A DNA stretch of 64,000 bases from Algorimicrobium echini. Lineage in GTDB: Bacteria; Bacteroidota; Bacteroidia; Flavobacteriales; Flavobacteriaceae. Below are positions 25,010 through 34,628 of this stretch, one piece after another. Both the position numbers and the translations under genes were made by a program. The stretch spans positions 86,511 through 150,510 of the forward strand of contig NZ_FOVN01000003.1 in assembly GCF_900115185.1 (NCBI RefSeq), in the 5' to 3' direction. The notes under the pieces are model-generated. The model was given only the letters and a program-made list of their open reading frames with translations. It searched no databases and was not told where the DNA came from. The first letter of the stretch is position 1. Every line of letters starts with the position of its first letter.

Positions 25010-27133
25010 TTAATCAATTAGTATGTCCAAAATTTGTATGGCTGCATCGCTAATTTTTGTTCCAGGACCAAAAACGGCAACAGCACCAGCATCAAATAAA
25101 TACTGATAATCTTGTTTTGGAATAACACCACCTACAATAACCATAATATCTTCACGTCCATACGTTTTTAAGGCATCAATAACCTGTGGTACTAATGTTT
25201 TATGTCCAGCAGCTAAAGACGAAACCCCTAAAATATGGACATCATTTTCAACAGCTTGTTTGGCTGCTTCTTGTGGTGTTTGAAAAAGAGGGCCTATATC
25301 CACATCAAAACCAACATCAGCATAGCCCGTAGCGACAACTTTGGCACCACGATCGTGACCATCTTGTCCCATTTTAGCTATCATAATTCGTGGACGTCTG
25401 CCTTCTTGTTCTGCAAATTTATCGGCTAATTCTTGAGCTTTTTTGAAAGACTCATCATCTTTAATTTCTTTACTATACACGCCTGAAAAGGATTTAATTT
25501 GTGCTTTATAACGTCCGAAAGCTGCTTCAAGTGCATCGCTAATTTCGCCTAATGAAGCGCGTTCACGAGCTGCTTCTACGGCCAAAGCTAATAAATTATC
25601 TTGATTTGATTTTGCGGCAGCTGTTAAAAGACCTAATGCTGCTGTTACTTTTTTGGAATCTCTTGTAGCCTTAATCCTATTTAAACGTTCAATTTGAGAT
25701 GTTCTTACTGTTTGATTATCCACTTCTAATGTGGTAATAGGAGCTTCTTCAGCAAGTCTATATTTATTAATACCCACAATAATATCTTGATTGGAATCTA
25801 TTCTAGCTTGTTTGCGTGCAGCAGCTTCTTCAATTCGTAATTTTGGTATTCCGGCTTCTATAGCCTTTGTCATACCGCCAAGATCTTCTACTTCCTCAAT
25901 AAGTTTCCAAGCTTTTTCAGCGATATCATGTGTTAACTTTTCTACATAATAACTCCCTGCCCAAGGATCGACAGTTTTGGTTATTTGTGTTTCTTCTTGT
26001 AAGTATATTTGTGTATTTCTAGCAATACGAGCAGAAAAATCAGTTGGTAGTGCAATAGCTTCATCCAAAGCATTGGTGTGTAAACTTTGTGTACCACCAA
26101 AAGCAGCAGCTGCTGCTTCAATTGTTGTTCTTGCCACATTGTTAAACGGATCTTGTTCCGTTAAGCTCCAACCCGATGTTTGGCAGTGCGTACGCAAGGC
26201 CAAAGATTTTTCGTTTTTAGGGTTGAATGGTTTTATAAGTTTTGCCCAAAGCATTCGTGCGGCTCGCATTTTGGCAATTTCCATAAAATGGTTCATACCA
26301 ATTGCCCAAAAAAATGATAATCGAGGTGCAAAGGTGTCAATATCCATACCCGCGGCAATTCCCTTTTTAACATATTCTAATCCGTCGGCTAGGGTATAGG
26401 CCAATTCAATATCGCAGGTGGCTCCAGCTTCTTGCATGTGGTAACCCGAAATACTGATGCTATTGAATTTGGGCATATTTTTGCTTGTGTATTCAAAAAT
26501 ATCTGAAATGATTTTCATGGAAGGCGTTGGTGGGTAAATGTAAGTATTGCGGACCATGAATTCCTTTAAAATATCATTTTGGATGGTTCCAGCAAGAGCT
26601 TCTGGTTTCACACCTTGTTCTTCAGCTGCTACAATATAAAATGCCATGATTGGTAAAACGGCACCATTCATAGTCATAGAAACACTCATTTTATCTAAAG
26701 GTATTTCATCGAAAAGAATTTTCATATCCTCGACAGAGTCTATAGCAACGCCTGCTTTTCCAACATCTCCAACAACTCGCTCATGGTCTGAATCGTAACC
26801 ACGATGTGTGGCTAAATCGAATGCTACGGATAGCCCTTTTTGTCCGGCGGCTAAATTTCGTTTATAGAAGGCATTACTATCTTCGGCGGTCGAAAAACCT
26901 GCATATTGCCGTATAGTCCAGGGTCTTCTAACATACATCGTGCTATAAGGTCCACGTAGGTTTGGTGTTATGCCCGCAGCAAAATTGAGGTGTTCCAAAT
27001 TTGCAATATCTGCTTTAGAATAAACAGATTGTATAGCGATATCTTCCGCGGAATTGAACGTTTCAATGGATTGATTTTTACGTTGCGTATCTGTTGAATT
27101 TAATTGAATATGTTGAATGTTTTTCCGACTCAT
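25010..27133 (-). CDS. scpA: Methylmalonyl-CoA mutase, large (catalytic) subunit
   Basis: Adenosylcobalamin-dependent interconversion of succinyl-CoA and methylmalonyl-CoA, linking propionate metabolism to the TCA cycle. 707 residues. The barrel domain begins with [20 protein letters not shown] and contains [19 protein letters not shown]. The C-terminal B12 domain has [13 protein letters not shown] with the cobalt ligand His593. No cobalamin riboswitch is seen upstream. A small lipoprotein gene and the small subunit gene lie on the same strand beyond its start. Confidence 0.96.
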   Translation of the reverse strand: MSRKNIQHIQLNSTDTQRKNQSIETFNSAEDIAIQSVYSKADIANLEHLNFAAGITPNLRGPYSTMYVRRPWTIRQYAGFSTAEDSNAFYKRNLAAGQKGLSVAFDLATHRGYDSDHERVVGDVGKAGVAIDSVEDMKILFDEIPLDKMSVSMTMNGAVLPIMAFYIVAAEEQGVKPEALAGTIQNDILKEFMVRNTYIYPPTPSMKIISDIFEYTSKNMPKFNSISISGYHMQEAGATCDIELAYTLADGLEYVKKGIAAGMDIDTFAPRLSFFWAIGMNHFMEIAKMRAARMLWAKLIKPFNPKNEKSLALRTHCQTSGWSLTEQDPFNNVARTTIEAAAAAFGGTQSLHTNALDEAIALPTDFSARIARNTQIYLQEETQITKTVDPWAGSYYVEKLTHDIAEKAWKLIEEVEDLGGMTKAIEAGIPKLRIEEAAARKQARIDSNQDIIVGINKYRLAEEAPITTLEVDNQTVRTSQIERLNRIKATRDSKKVTAALGLLTAAAKSNQDNLLALAVEAARERASLGEISDALEAAFGRYKAQIKSFSGVYSKEIKDDESFKKAQELADKFAEQEGRRPRIMIAKMGQDGHDRGAKVVATGYADVGFDVDIGPLFQTPQEAAKQAVENDVHILGVSSLAAGHKTLVPQVIDALKTYGREDIMVIVGGVIPKQDYQYLFDAGAVAVFGPGTKISDAAIQILDILID

Positions 27134-27181
27134 AATAAGATTTTTGATTAACTGAAAAATTTAAACCTAGTGTTTAGGGAC

Positions 27182-27784
27182 TTAATGGTCCATTTCATCT
27201 ACAGGTTTTTCTGTTATAGTTGATGGGTCAATATCTACTAATTGTGCGTAATATATGCTTAACGCAATAAATGTTGCTAAATATTTATCGTTATCAATAG
27301 TCTTTATATATTTTTTTGCTGGTGGCGCCAAAATATCAACGCGTATGCTATTGGTGTTAATTAAAGATTGAATAGTAGTTGCAAATTCTTTGCTACCAAA
27401 ATTATCTGTTAAGCAACTAAAAACTTGTGCGTTATAGTTCATGTTGTTACCATTCCATAATTCAGGTTTGTTTTTTAATGCTTTTAAAACCTTCATTGTA
27501 TGTGGTGTTACAATGGCTTCATATGGAATTTGATTATAGGTAACAGCTATTAAAAATTGATTATAGGCACTTCTAATATTAGATTTTTTCTGTTTATAAT
27601 AATTTAAAATATCAGCCTCAAAGGAGTGTAAAGCTTCATTGTAAAGTTGGGCATCTGGAATACTACAAGTTATTACTTGTTCTTCTTGTGCGTACTTGTA
27701 ATCACTGAATGAAGACTCTTCATGTTTACAGTTATAGAAAGTAATACTCACTATAAGAAAGGCAAGCTTTAAAACTAATTTCAT
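27182..27784 (-). CDS. Lipoprotein of unknown function between the two mutase genes
   Basis: 200 residues with a lipoprotein signal (TFYNC, Cys19). The mature part is helical with two further cysteines (VITCSIPD, FSCLTDNFG), and no catalytic motif stands out. It is 10 bases downstream of the small-subunit gene and 48 bases upstream of the large-subunit gene, so it is probably in the same transcript. An envelope lipoprotein inside a cytosolic B12 enzyme operon is unexpected. Not recognised. Confidence 0.7.
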   Translation of the reverse strand: MKLVLKLAFLIVSITFYNCKHEESSFSDYKYAQEEQVITCSIPDAQLYNEALHSFEADILNYYKQKKSNIRSAYNQFLIAVTYNQIPYEAIVTPHTMKVLKALKNKPELWNGNNMNYNAQVFSCLTDNFGSKEFATTIQSLINTNSIRVDILAPPAKKYIKTIDNDKYLATFIALSIYYAQLVDIDPSTITEKPVDEMDH

Positions 27785-27794
27785 CTGTTTACTT

Positions 27795-29165
27795 TTAATT
27801 TTCGGTTTTTAAACGGTCTTGTTCTGACTTTTCAGCAAGTCGTTTTTCAACTATGGGCTCGATGAGTGTTTTTCGAGATTGGGTTTTTACGAATGGATAT
27901 AACTCTAATTCGTTACTCATTTTATCAGATTCATTGGGATGTTTATTTGTTCCAAGTAAGGTGATTTTTCCAGTATCAAATTGCTCCTGCTCTTTGATAG
28001 CACTTTCTTTTATTTTACGTTGAATGGTACCTTCTTTTAACTGCTTTAGAAAACCGCCATTGGCTTCAATATCTTTAAAAAGCTCCAGTCCTTTTTCGGC
28101 TAATTGATTGGTTAACGTTTCAATGTAGTAGGAACCTTCTGAAGGGTTTTTAACTTGATCTAAATAACTTTCATGCTTTAAAATAAGGAGTTGGTTGCGT
28201 GCAATCCGATCACCAAACTCGTTGTTTTTATGGTAAATAGCATCATATGGCATGTTATAAATGGTGTTGGCACCTCCTAAAATTGCGCTCATACATTCTG
28301 TAGTTGTACGAAGCATGTTGGTATTGTAATCGTAAATCGTTTTGTTACGTTTAGTTGGTGTTGTAAAAACATGGCATTCGGTATTAAAATCATATTCGGT
28401 TGCCAACGATTGATATAAAACGCGTAAGGCACGAATTTTTCCTATTTCAAAAAAGTAATTGGAACCGATTGCTAAACGAAAAACAGCTGTAAATGATTGT
28501 TTTTCGGACACTGATAAGTGTTCGTGTAACTGATTGAAATATTCATTAATATGCGATAAGGCATAGGCTAATTGTTGTACCATATTGGCGCCAGCGTTTT
28601 GATACAAAGTTGTATTAACTGTAATGGAGTTGGTTAGTTTTACGATGTTTTGTAAAGCTTTATGGTCTGCTTCCAAATTGGTGAACCAATTACCAGATTG
28701 TGCTAAATTTCCTATTATATCTGTTTGAACAATGATTTGACTGTTAGTACCAAAATCCATGATTTTTTCAACAAAGGCTTCAGATAAAAATTGTAATTCA
28801 AAAAAGATGGTGGTTTTTTGTATATCAATATTTTTGAGGAGGTTTTCAATAGAAATGGAATCGTCAGGAATAATAAAATGGATACTTTCTGCACCATGCT
28901 TTAAAGCAGAAACAGCAATGCCGTTAGCAATTTCTATTTGCTGTACAAATATAGTTTGGCAAATATTCCATGATGTTTGTGGAATGGCATTAATTGAGGT
29001 GGTTTTTAAAGTATCTTGATGATAAAATGGCTTCACATTAATCCCTTCGTTTGACTGCCAAATAAGTGTTTCGTTATAATCGGCGCCTTTTAAATCGGAT
29101 TGAATTTTTTGTTTCCATTCTTTTGAAGATACTTCAGGAAACTCGCTAAATAAAGGTTTAGTCAT
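27795..29165 (-). CDS. mutA: Methylmalonyl-CoA mutase, small subunit
   Basis: 456 residues from the ATG at 29165 (MTKPLFSEFPEV), which leaves only an 8-base overlap with the upstream DivIC-like gene. An in-frame ATG at 29195 would add ten residues and overlap more. The protein matches the mutase barrel (EWKQKIQSDLKGADYNETL, GSYYIETLTNQLAEKGLELF) but stops before any B12-binding domain, as expected for the non-catalytic partner, here shorter than the roughly 600-residue form of other bacteria. It forms the heterodimer with ScpA. Confidence 0.92.
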   Translation of the reverse strand: MTKPLFSEFPEVSSKEWKQKIQSDLKGADYNETLIWQSNEGINVKPFYHQDTLKTTSINAIPQTSWNICQTIFVQQIEIANGIAVSALKHGAESIHFIIPDDSISIENLLKNIDIQKTTIFFELQFLSEAFVEKIMDFGTNSQIIVQTDIIGNLAQSGNWFTNLEADHKALQNIVKLTNSITVNTTLYQNAGANMVQQLAYALSHINEYFNQLHEHLSVSEKQSFTAVFRLAIGSNYFFEIGKIRALRVLYQSLATEYDFNTECHVFTTPTKRNKTIYDYNTNMLRTTTECMSAILGGANTIYNMPYDAIYHKNNEFGDRIARNQLLILKHESYLDQVKNPSEGSYYIETLTNQLAEKGLELFKDIEANGGFLKQLKEGTIQRKIKESAIKEQEQFDTGKITLLGTNKHPNESDKMSNELELYPFVKTQSRKTLIEPIVEKRLAEKSEQDRLKTEN

Positions 29166-29484
29166 TTTTATTTTCTTTTGGAATACTATCTTCATATTCT
29201 ATTATAAAGATTTCTTCATTGGCTTTCTTCATGTAATATTTTTCGCGTGCTAATTTTTCAACACCCAAATCGTTACTTAATTCTTTTATAGCTTTTTTGT
29301 CTTTTTCAATTTCTCTATTGTAATATTCTTTTTCTGTTTCAAGTTCTTCGATTTCAGTATTTAATTCGTGGTGAATTAAATAGGAATTGGCATCAAAAAA
29401 TAGCATCCAAACAGCAAAAACTAAAACGATTAAGAAAAAAATATTCTTAAAAGGTTTTACATATTTATAGTTGAGCTTGGCCAT
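29158..29484 (-). CDS. Septum formation initiator (FtsB/DivIC family)
   Basis: 108 residues: a short basic N terminus, one transmembrane helix at about 13-29 (IFFLIVLVFAVWMLFF) and a periplasmic coiled coil (LNTEIEELETEKEYYNREIE), followed by GVEKLAREKYYMKKANEE, the family's C-terminal signature. It joins the FtsL/FtsQ-type divisome subcomplex. It overlaps udk by one base and mutA by eight. Confidence 0.9.
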   Translation of the reverse strand: MAKLNYKYVKPFKNIFFLIVLVFAVWMLFFDANSYLIHHELNTEIEELETEKEYYNREIEKDKKAIKELSNDLGVEKLAREKYYMKKANEEIFIIEYEDSIPKENKND

Positions 29485-30092
29485 TACACTAAACGTTGAT
29501 TGATAATGGTTTTAACGATATCGACTGCTACGGTGTTATATTTATTGTTTGGAATTATAATATCTGCATATTCTTTCATAGGCTCAATGAATTGTTGATG
29601 CATGGGTTTTAATGTGTTTTGGTAGCGGCTTAAAACTTCATCTAAATCACGACCACGTTCAGAGATATCTCGTTTCAAACGACGTATTAAACGCTCATCA
29701 CTATCAGCATGAACAAATATTTTAATATCAAACATTTCTCGTAATTCTGGATTGGTTAGGATTAAAATACCTTCAACAATCATTACCTTTCTAGGGTGTG
29801 TTAAAATAGTATCGCCTGTTCGGTTATGCTTTATGAAAGAATAAACCGGTTGATGAATATCATTTCCTTTTTTTAATTCTTTTAAATGCGATTCTAATAA
29901 TTCAAAATCAATGGATCGTGGATGATCAAAGTTAATTTTTACACGTTCATCAAAGGACAAATGTGTTGTGTCTTTATAATATGAATCTTGAGAGATGACG
30001 CCAACTTCACCTTCTGGAAGTTGATCAAGAATCTGATTAACTACGGTTGTTTTTCCACAGCCTGTACCGCCAGCTATACCAATAATAAGCAT
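29484..30092 (-). CDS. udk: Uridine kinase
   Basis: 202 residues. It phosphorylates uridine and cytidine in pyrimidine salvage. P-loop GGTGCGKTT at 8-16, SQDSYYKD, the nucleoside-binding NFDHPRSIDF, and RRLKRDISERGRDLDEVL for the lid. First gene of the run udk, divIC-like, mutA, lipoprotein, scpA with short overlaps. Confidence 0.96.
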   Translation of the reverse strand: MLIIGIAGGTGCGKTTVVNQILDQLPEGEVGVISQDSYYKDTTHLSFDERVKINFDHPRSIDFELLESHLKELKKGNDIHQPVYSFIKHNRTGDTILTHPRKVMIVEGILILTNPELREMFDIKIFVHADSDERLIRRLKRDISERGRDLDEVLSRYQNTLKPMHQQFIEPMKEYADIIIPNNKYNTVAVDIVKTIINQRLV

Positions 30093-30188
30093 GAATTATT
30101 TTTTTAGTTATGGTTACAAATTTAGTTATTTACTATGGAATTTATTGGTTGATTTATTTAAACTTATTCAACTATAACTAATTTGAAT

Positions 30189-31292
30189 TTATTTTGGAAT
30201 AATTTTTACAATTCCCAAGTTTTCTATACCAGCATAAATATAACCATCAGGGCCTAGAACAACTGATCTTACTCGACCTAAACCATCTAATAAGCGCTCT
30301 TCTTTTATAATTTTTTTTCCTTTTAAATAGCACAAATCTAAATATTGAAATTTTAGAGAACCAACGAGTAGATTGCCCTTCCATTTTGGATAAACATTAC
30401 TGGAAATAAAAGCCATACCACTTGGTGCAATGGAGGGGTCCCAATAATGGATAGGTTGAGTTAAACCTGGTAAGGTGGTTTTATCTGTGATTTCCGTACC
30501 AGAATAATTTTTACCATATGTTACTTTAGGCCAACCGTAATTGTGGCCTCCTTCAATAATGTTAATTTCATCGCCACCTTTTGGTCCGTGTTCATGACTC
30601 CAAATTGCTCTAGTTTCTGGATGAATTGCCATACCTTGTGGATTACGATGCCCATAGGAGTAAATAGCCTTTTTTGCATTTGGTGACTGTACGAATGGGT
30701 TGTTTTCAGGAATCGTTCCGTCATCATGTAAACGATATATTTTTCCGCCATCCAGGGTTACATCTTGAGGATTAATATCCCGTTCACCTCGATCGCCAAT
30801 GGAAAAAAATAAAAAATTATCTTTATCAAACACCATACGTGATCCGAAATGCTGACCAGCTTTTGTGTTTGGAGTGGCTTTGTATAAAACTTGAAAATCA
30901 GTTAAAGCGTTGTTTTTTAATTTTGCTCGTGCTATAGCTGTATGTCCACCGTTTCCGACACCTCCTGATGAAGCGTATGAAAAATATATCCATGCATTTG
31001 TTTTATAATCTGGGTGAAGTGCAACATCCATTAAACCGCCTTGTCCGTAAACATGAATTTCAGGAAGTCCCTTGATAAGTGTTTTCTTACCATTTTTAAA
31101 ATGAATAAGTTCTCCTGATTTTTCGGTTATCAGTATGGTATTGTCTGGTAAAAAAACAAAGCCCCATGGAATATTTAAATCTGGAACAATTACCTGATAA
31201 TCGTGGGATTTATTTATAGGATTTTTGTCCTGTGCGCAAGATAATGTAGTAATGGCTAGTAAGTATAAAAGTATGTAAAAGCGTGATTTCAT
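30189..31292 (-). CDS. PQQ-dependent aldose sugar dehydrogenase-like lipoprotein
   Basis: 367 residues, a six-bladed propeller of the soluble glucose/aldose dehydrogenase (GDH-B/Asd) family. The signal ends in a lipobox-like TLSC. Landmarks are NIPWGFVFLPDN, GQGGLMDVALHPDY, FGSRMVFDKDNFLFFSIGDR, SYGHRNPQGMA, IWSHEHGPKGGDEINI and HYWDPSIAPSGMAF. These proteins oxidise sugars with PQQ and calcium. No PQQ synthesis genes are present here, so the cofactor would be scavenged. It stands alone next to tRNA-Pro. Confidence 0.87.
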   Translation of the reverse strand: MKSRFYILLYLLAITTLSCAQDKNPINKSHDYQVIVPDLNIPWGFVFLPDNTILITEKSGELIHFKNGKKTLIKGLPEIHVYGQGGLMDVALHPDYKTNAWIYFSYASSGGVGNGGHTAIARAKLKNNALTDFQVLYKATPNTKAGQHFGSRMVFDKDNFLFFSIGDRGERDINPQDVTLDGGKIYRLHDDGTIPENNPFVQSPNAKKAIYSYGHRNPQGMAIHPETRAIWSHEHGPKGGDEINIIEGGHNYGWPKVTYGKNYSGTEITDKTTLPGLTQPIHYWDPSIAPSGMAFISSNVYPKWKGNLLVGSLKFQYLDLCYLKGKKIIKEERLLDGLGRVRSVVLGPDGYIYAGIENLGIVKIIPK

Positions 31293-31354
31293 GTTTAATG
31301 TAATATATCTATAAATTTAAAAAAATTTTATTGCATGATTCTAAAGAAAAGCTA

Positions 31355-31362
31355 TATATTTG
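31355..31362 (+). promoter_or_regulatory. -7 promoter element of tRNA-Pro
   Basis: TATATTTG followed by GCAC fits TAnnTTTG, with ATTGC 21 bases upstream as a weak -33 element. It lies 50 bases before the mature tRNA end. Confidence 0.6.
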
Positions 31363-31411
31363 CACCTCGGTTTTAGAAAGTCTATTTTTAAAACTAATAA
31401 GATAACCAATT

Positions 31412-31489
31412 CGGGGTGTAGCGTAGCCCGGTTATCGCGCCGCGTTTGGGACGCGGAGGTCGCAGGTTCGAATCCTGCCACCCCGACCA
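31412..31489 (+). tRNA. tRNA-Pro (UGG), CCA encoded
   Basis: The acceptor stem CGGGGTG pairs with CACCCCG. The anticodon stem CCGCG/CGCGG closes the loop TTTGGGA, giving anticodon TGG. The T arm contains GGTTCGAATCC. An encoded CCA end and a terminator follow. Confidence 0.97.
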
Positions 31490-31492
31490 AGG

Positions 31493-31527
31493 AAGCCTAA
31501 AATCTGAATGGATTTTAGGCTTTTTTT
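31493..31527 (+). terminator. Terminator of tRNA-Pro
   Basis: Stem AAGCCTAAAATC / GATTTTAGGCTT with a 6-base loop and a T7 tail, starting four bases after the CCA end. The stem sequence resembles that of the terminator at 86-123. Confidence 0.85.
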
Positions 31528-31548
31528 ATACCTTGATGTCGTCATTGT

Positions 31549-31692
31549 TAGACAAACGAAAGTCATGGTATAAAAAGGTGTCACCAGCACCAGCAGTTTA
31601 GGCTTAATTGAGCAATGATTCCTCTTCAGAATCAGCGTAGCTAATCGATAGGAATTTTTTCTATTTCCATTTTCTAGACGAATGAAGTCATG
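31549..31692 (+). repeat. Imperfect direct repeat in a gene-free stretch
   Basis: TAGACAAACGAAAGTCATG (31549-31567) and TAGACGAATGAAGTCATG (31675-31692) differ by two substitutions and one missing base. They lie 126 bases apart in the 225-base space between the tRNA terminator and the barrel gene. No ORF or conserved RNA was recognised here. Confidence 0.35.
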
Positions 31693-31752
31693 TTTGGAGG
31701 CTCATTTATTCGAAAAGAAAGGTATTGCTGGCATGAATCACCATCCCGAAAA

Positions 31753-32898
31753 TTATTTTCTGTTATTCCAAGCGCATCCAAATATAATGTAATAACCAAA
31801 ATCATTATTAGACCAAGCAACATCTACGCCCATTCGGATTTTAAATTTACGAGCAATTAAATACCTAAAACCAGTTCCATAATTATAAATTAAATCCGAT
31901 TCCGCGAAGGACTCATTTTCCTTAACAGCTTTAGCTAATCCACCAAACCCAATAAGACTCCAGCGCATTGTGAAATCAAAGCGGTGTTCGGTTTCAATTA
32001 AATGAGTAGACCTTCCTTGATAGCGCATTTTAGGAACACCACGCAAATTAATATAGGGTTCGGTATAAAAAGGTGATTCATTAAACTGAAATTCAGATGC
32101 CCAACGAAAACCACTTACCAATTGTGGTATAAATTTGTGATAATATTGAGTGGAGAGTTCTAAATTGCTAAAGTTGTAATCACTTCCAGTCCATTCTGCA
32201 TTAAAATGATATGTTGCATTTACCAAAAAACCAGTGTCTGGTGTAAAAATGTTATCACGGTTATCAAACTCTAACGCAATTCCAGGACTACTTAATGTGG
32301 TTTTTAACGATTTTTCATCTAAAAAATTAGGTAACGATTCAAAGTCAAATTTTGGGGTAACCTCGTTTTTAAGAAATAAATACTCAATTCCTATAAACAA
32401 GCCCGTGTTATTAATTTCTTTCATAATAGAAAGTAGTATAGGAAGTGCTTTGAAATTAAATGCAAATTGTTTCTCACCAACTATAGGTACTGTTCTGTAA
32501 AAATCAATATTAACAGATGAATAAGCCATCATAGCTTGATATTTTAAGCCATATTTTGGTAAGTTGGCCATTCTAAAAGCGCCTACCATCCATGTGTCAT
32601 TTGCAGTGTAGCCGCCAAATAATGAGGTAATATTAGGTGGTGTGTATCTACCTTCAATTTGGTTTTTATTTGGGCTAATAAAAATAGGCGTAATGACACC
32701 GCCTATATTTCCTAAAGCAGGCTCTGTAATAGGTTGAATTAATGGAATAAAGCCTTTTGGGTTTAACAAAAAATCACTAAAATCAATTTTATTATCTAAT
32801 GAATCTCTTAATACATTTTTTTTGTCATTTTGAGAAAAACCCTTGTTAACAATAATAAGTGATAAAATAAAAAAAAGAAGTATTGTTGAGTTTCTCAT
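31753..32898 (-). CDS. BamA/TamA-like outer-membrane beta-barrel protein
   Basis: 381 residues with a signal peptide ending NKGFSQ. The body is a C-terminal Omp85-type barrel: TTLSSPGIALEFDNRDNIF, TPDTGFLVNATYHF, the loop segment INLRGVPKMRYQGRST, and a final strand ending FGCAWNNRK. It lacks POTRA repeats, so it is a short surface-antigen-like barrel rather than BamA itself. It stands alone on the minus strand. Role unknown. Confidence 0.83.
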   Translation of the reverse strand: MRNSTILLFFILSLIIVNKGFSQNDKKNVLRDSLDNKIDFSDFLLNPKGFIPLIQPITEPALGNIGGVITPIFISPNKNQIEGRYTPPNITSLFGGYTANDTWMVGAFRMANLPKYGLKYQAMMAYSSVNIDFYRTVPIVGEKQFAFNFKALPILLSIMKEINNTGLFIGIEYLFLKNEVTPKFDFESLPNFLDEKSLKTTLSSPGIALEFDNRDNIFTPDTGFLVNATYHFNAEWTGSDYNFSNLELSTQYYHKFIPQLVSGFRWASEFQFNESPFYTEPYINLRGVPKMRYQGRSTHLIETEHRFDFTMRWSLIGFGGLAKAVKENESFAESDLIYNYGTGFRYLIARKFKIRMGVDVAWSNNDFGYYIIFGCAWNNRK

Positions 32899-33050
32899 TT
32901 AGATACCGTTGGTGCTTTCTTGATTAAATTTAGTTATTTTTTGTTTAATTATGTTCAAACTAAATTTTTTTCTTGCTTTCTTATTGGAAATTTAAACGTT
33001 AATTTTATTATAAGACGTTGGGCTTCTATGGTATTCCCACTAATAATTGT

Positions 33051-33058
33051 TAGTTTTG
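33051..33058 (+). promoter_or_regulatory. -7 promoter element of slyD
   Basis: TAGTTTTG fits TAnnTTTG, 29 bases before the ATG. No good -33 match. Confidence 0.5.
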
Positions 33059-33086
33059 CGTTAATTTTAAAATTAAATACATTTTT

Positions 33087-33515
33087 ATGAGTCATGTAAA
33101 AGAAAATGATACTGTACAAGTTCATTACACAGGAAAATTAAGTAGTGGTCAAGTTTTTGATAGTTCTGCTGATAGAGAACCTTTAGAATTCACACTTGGT
33201 CAAGGTATGCTAATTCCTGGTTTTGAAAAAGCAGTTTTAGATATGAAAGTTAGTGACAAGAAAACAGTTGTAATTGATAAAAACGAAGCTTACGGAGACG
33301 TTCAAAAAGAATTGTTTCACGAAGTTAAAAAGGATCAATTACCTCAAGATATCAAACCGGAAGTAGGTATGGGTCTAGCGTCTAAAAACCCTGATGGCAC
33401 TGAACACCAGTTTCGTGTTGCTGCTGTTAACGATGATCACATCATTGTTGATGGAAACCATCCTTTAGCGGGTCAAGATTTAACTTTTGAATTAGAGTTG
33501 ATATCTATTAAATAA
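33087..33515 (+). CDS. slyD: FKBP-type peptidyl-prolyl isomerase, SlyD-like
   Basis: 142 residues. The FKBP core is VQVHYTGKL, GQVFDSS, EFTLGQGMLIPGFEKAVLDM and NHPLAGQDLTFEL. The chaperone insert-in-flap domain sits at about 66-120 (KNEAYGDVQKELFHEV). There is no His-rich metal tail as in E. coli SlyD. It is a folding catalyst with chaperone activity, monocistronic between its own promoter and terminator. Confidence 0.94.
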   Translation: MSHVKENDTVQVHYTGKLSSGQVFDSSADREPLEFTLGQGMLIPGFEKAVLDMKVSDKKTVVIDKNEAYGDVQKELFHEVKKDQLPQDIKPEVGMGLASKNPDGTEHQFRVAAVNDDHIIVDGNHPLAGQDLTFELELISIK

Positions 33516-33536
33516 AATATTTTAAACAGTTATTAT

Positions 33537-33570
33537 AAAAAAGCTTGAGTATTTTACTCAAGCTTTTTTG
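33537..33570 (+). terminator. Terminator of slyD
   Basis: A 15-bp stem (AAAAAAGCTTGAGTA and complement) closes a tiny TTT loop and ends in T6, 22 bases past the stop. Confidence 0.85.
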
Positions 33571-33726
33571 TTTTATAGAATAGGAAAGAGGAAACGTATG
33601 TTACAAAGACACATTTATTCTGTTGTATAATTACCTAATTAAGATAATATTTTCTTAAATTAGTAGTAAATCCATTAAATATAAAATGGGTTTGAGGTTT
33701 TAATCAATTAACTAAAATAAAATAAA

Positions 33727-34056
33727 ATGGGAAAAGAGAGTAGTACATTATTAGGCATATTAGCAGGGACTGCCATTGGCGTAACTCTAGGAATTTTATT
33801 TGCACCAGATAAAGGATCTAATACAAGACAGCGTATTGCTGATGAAGCTGGAAATGCTCGTGATAAAATGAGTGAAAGCGCTCATCATTTAAGAGATAAA
33901 GTTGCTGATACAGTTTCTAATAAAAAGGAAGATTTTGATCACCAATTAGAAGCAATTGTTAGTAATGTAAGTCATAAGACCGAGGATATTATCACGAGTT
34001 TAGAACAAAAATTAAGCGACTTAAAAGCTAAAAATAAAAAGTTCCAAAAATCATAA
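33727..34056 (+). CDS. YtxH-domain stress protein, copy A
   Basis: 109 residues. A glycine-rich membrane segment (LLGILAGTAIGVTLGILF) is followed by APDKGSNTRQRIADEA, the YtxH signature, and a long amphipathic helix or coiled coil ending KAKNKKFQKS. First gene of a three-gene unit repeated at 48442. YtxH proteins are general-stress proteins of unknown mechanism, probably membrane-attached helical rods. The gap to the next gene is five bases. Confidence 0.88.
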   Translation: MGKESSTLLGILAGTAIGVTLGILFAPDKGSNTRQRIADEAGNARDKMSESAHHLRDKVADTVSNKKEDFDHQLEAIVSNVSHKTEDIITSLEQKLSDLKAKNKKFQKS

Positions 34057-34061
34057 TTTAA

Positions 34062-34412
34062 ATGAATATTTTCGAGTCATTAAATGAAACTACCAGTAAA
34101 ATAACTGATGCAGGACAAACTTATATTGAGAAATCTCAAGAGTATTACAAACTTAAAATTTTTCAACAATTAACCGTCTCTATAAGTATGGTGGCGAAAG
34201 CCATAGTTATTGGTGGTTTGTTGGCCATAGGTTTGTTATTTTTAGCTTTTTCAGTAGCGTTAGCTATTGGTGAGTGGCTGGGCCATTTGGCTTTAGGTTA
34301 TCTTATCGTTGCTGGTGTTTTTATATTAACAACAGGTATTCTTTATTGGAAACGAGCCTTTATTAATAAAATTATTATTAAGAGTCTTTCCCCTAAATTT
34401 TTTGATTCTTAA
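34062..34412 (+). CDS. Holin-X-like (DUF1469) membrane protein, copy A
   Basis: 116 residues. The amphipathic N terminus (NIFESLNETTSKITDAGQ) is followed by two transmembrane helices (about 45-70 and 78-98) and a basic C terminus. It fits the phage-holin-like/Actinobacterial Holin-X family, which in chromosomes is linked to envelope stress and not to phage. It is the middle gene of the duplicated module; the paralogue at 48778 shares ESxxxKxxxA, the LKxFQQLT motif and SMVAK. Confidence 0.83.
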   Translation: MNIFESLNETTSKITDAGQTYIEKSQEYYKLKIFQQLTVSISMVAKAIVIGGLLAIGLLFLAFSVALAIGEWLGHLALGYLIVAGVFILTTGILYWKRAFINKIIIKSLSPKFFDS

Positions 34413-34415
34413 ATT

Positions 34416-34616
34416 ATGAGAAACTACCAGTCTTTTACTGAAATAGAGTCCGATTTGAAACGATTGGATTTAGAACGAAAAATTGCTTTAGAAGAAATGA
34501 AGCTTCTTAAAACAGAATTTAAGGAAGATTTGAAACCTTCAAACTGGATAAGTACATTAATGAATGTTGCTGGCAAATATGGTCTATATGTTCTCATGAA
34601 AAAAATTTGGAAATAG
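34416..34616 (+). CDS. DUF6327 family protein, copy A
   Basis: 66 residues with a heptad-like charged helix (EIESDLKRLDLERKIALEEM, then KLLKTEFKEDLKP) and a short hydrophobic C terminus (GKYGLYVLMKKIW). Third gene of module A, three bases after the Holin-X-like gene. Copy B at 49175 is clearly homologous. It may be a peripheral partner of the membrane protein before it; function unknown. Confidence 0.83.
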   Translation: MRNYQSFTEIESDLKRLDLERKIALEEMKLLKTEFKEDLKPSNWISTLMNVAGKYGLYVLMKKIWK

Positions 34617-34628
34617 TAGTCTTTTAGG

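Noticed and set aside
25977-26399. A 140-codon open frame on the plus strand
   Set aside because: It lies wholly antisense to the conserved mutase gene scpA, has no promoter-like element, and its translation is a cysteine- and alanine-rich shadow.
27134-27181. Cobalamin riboswitch for the mutase genes
   Set aside because: The spaces before scpA and mutA are 48 bases or less, too short for the element.
31490-31752. tRNA-linked integration site
   Set aside because: Only an imperfect 18-19-base direct repeat lies beyond the tRNA. It does not copy the tRNA 3' end, and no integrase is near.
34062-34412. Prophage holin
   Set aside because: The Holin-X-like gene has no lysin, structural or integrase neighbours and is repeated with YtxH and DUF6327. 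Chromosomal envelope function is more likely.
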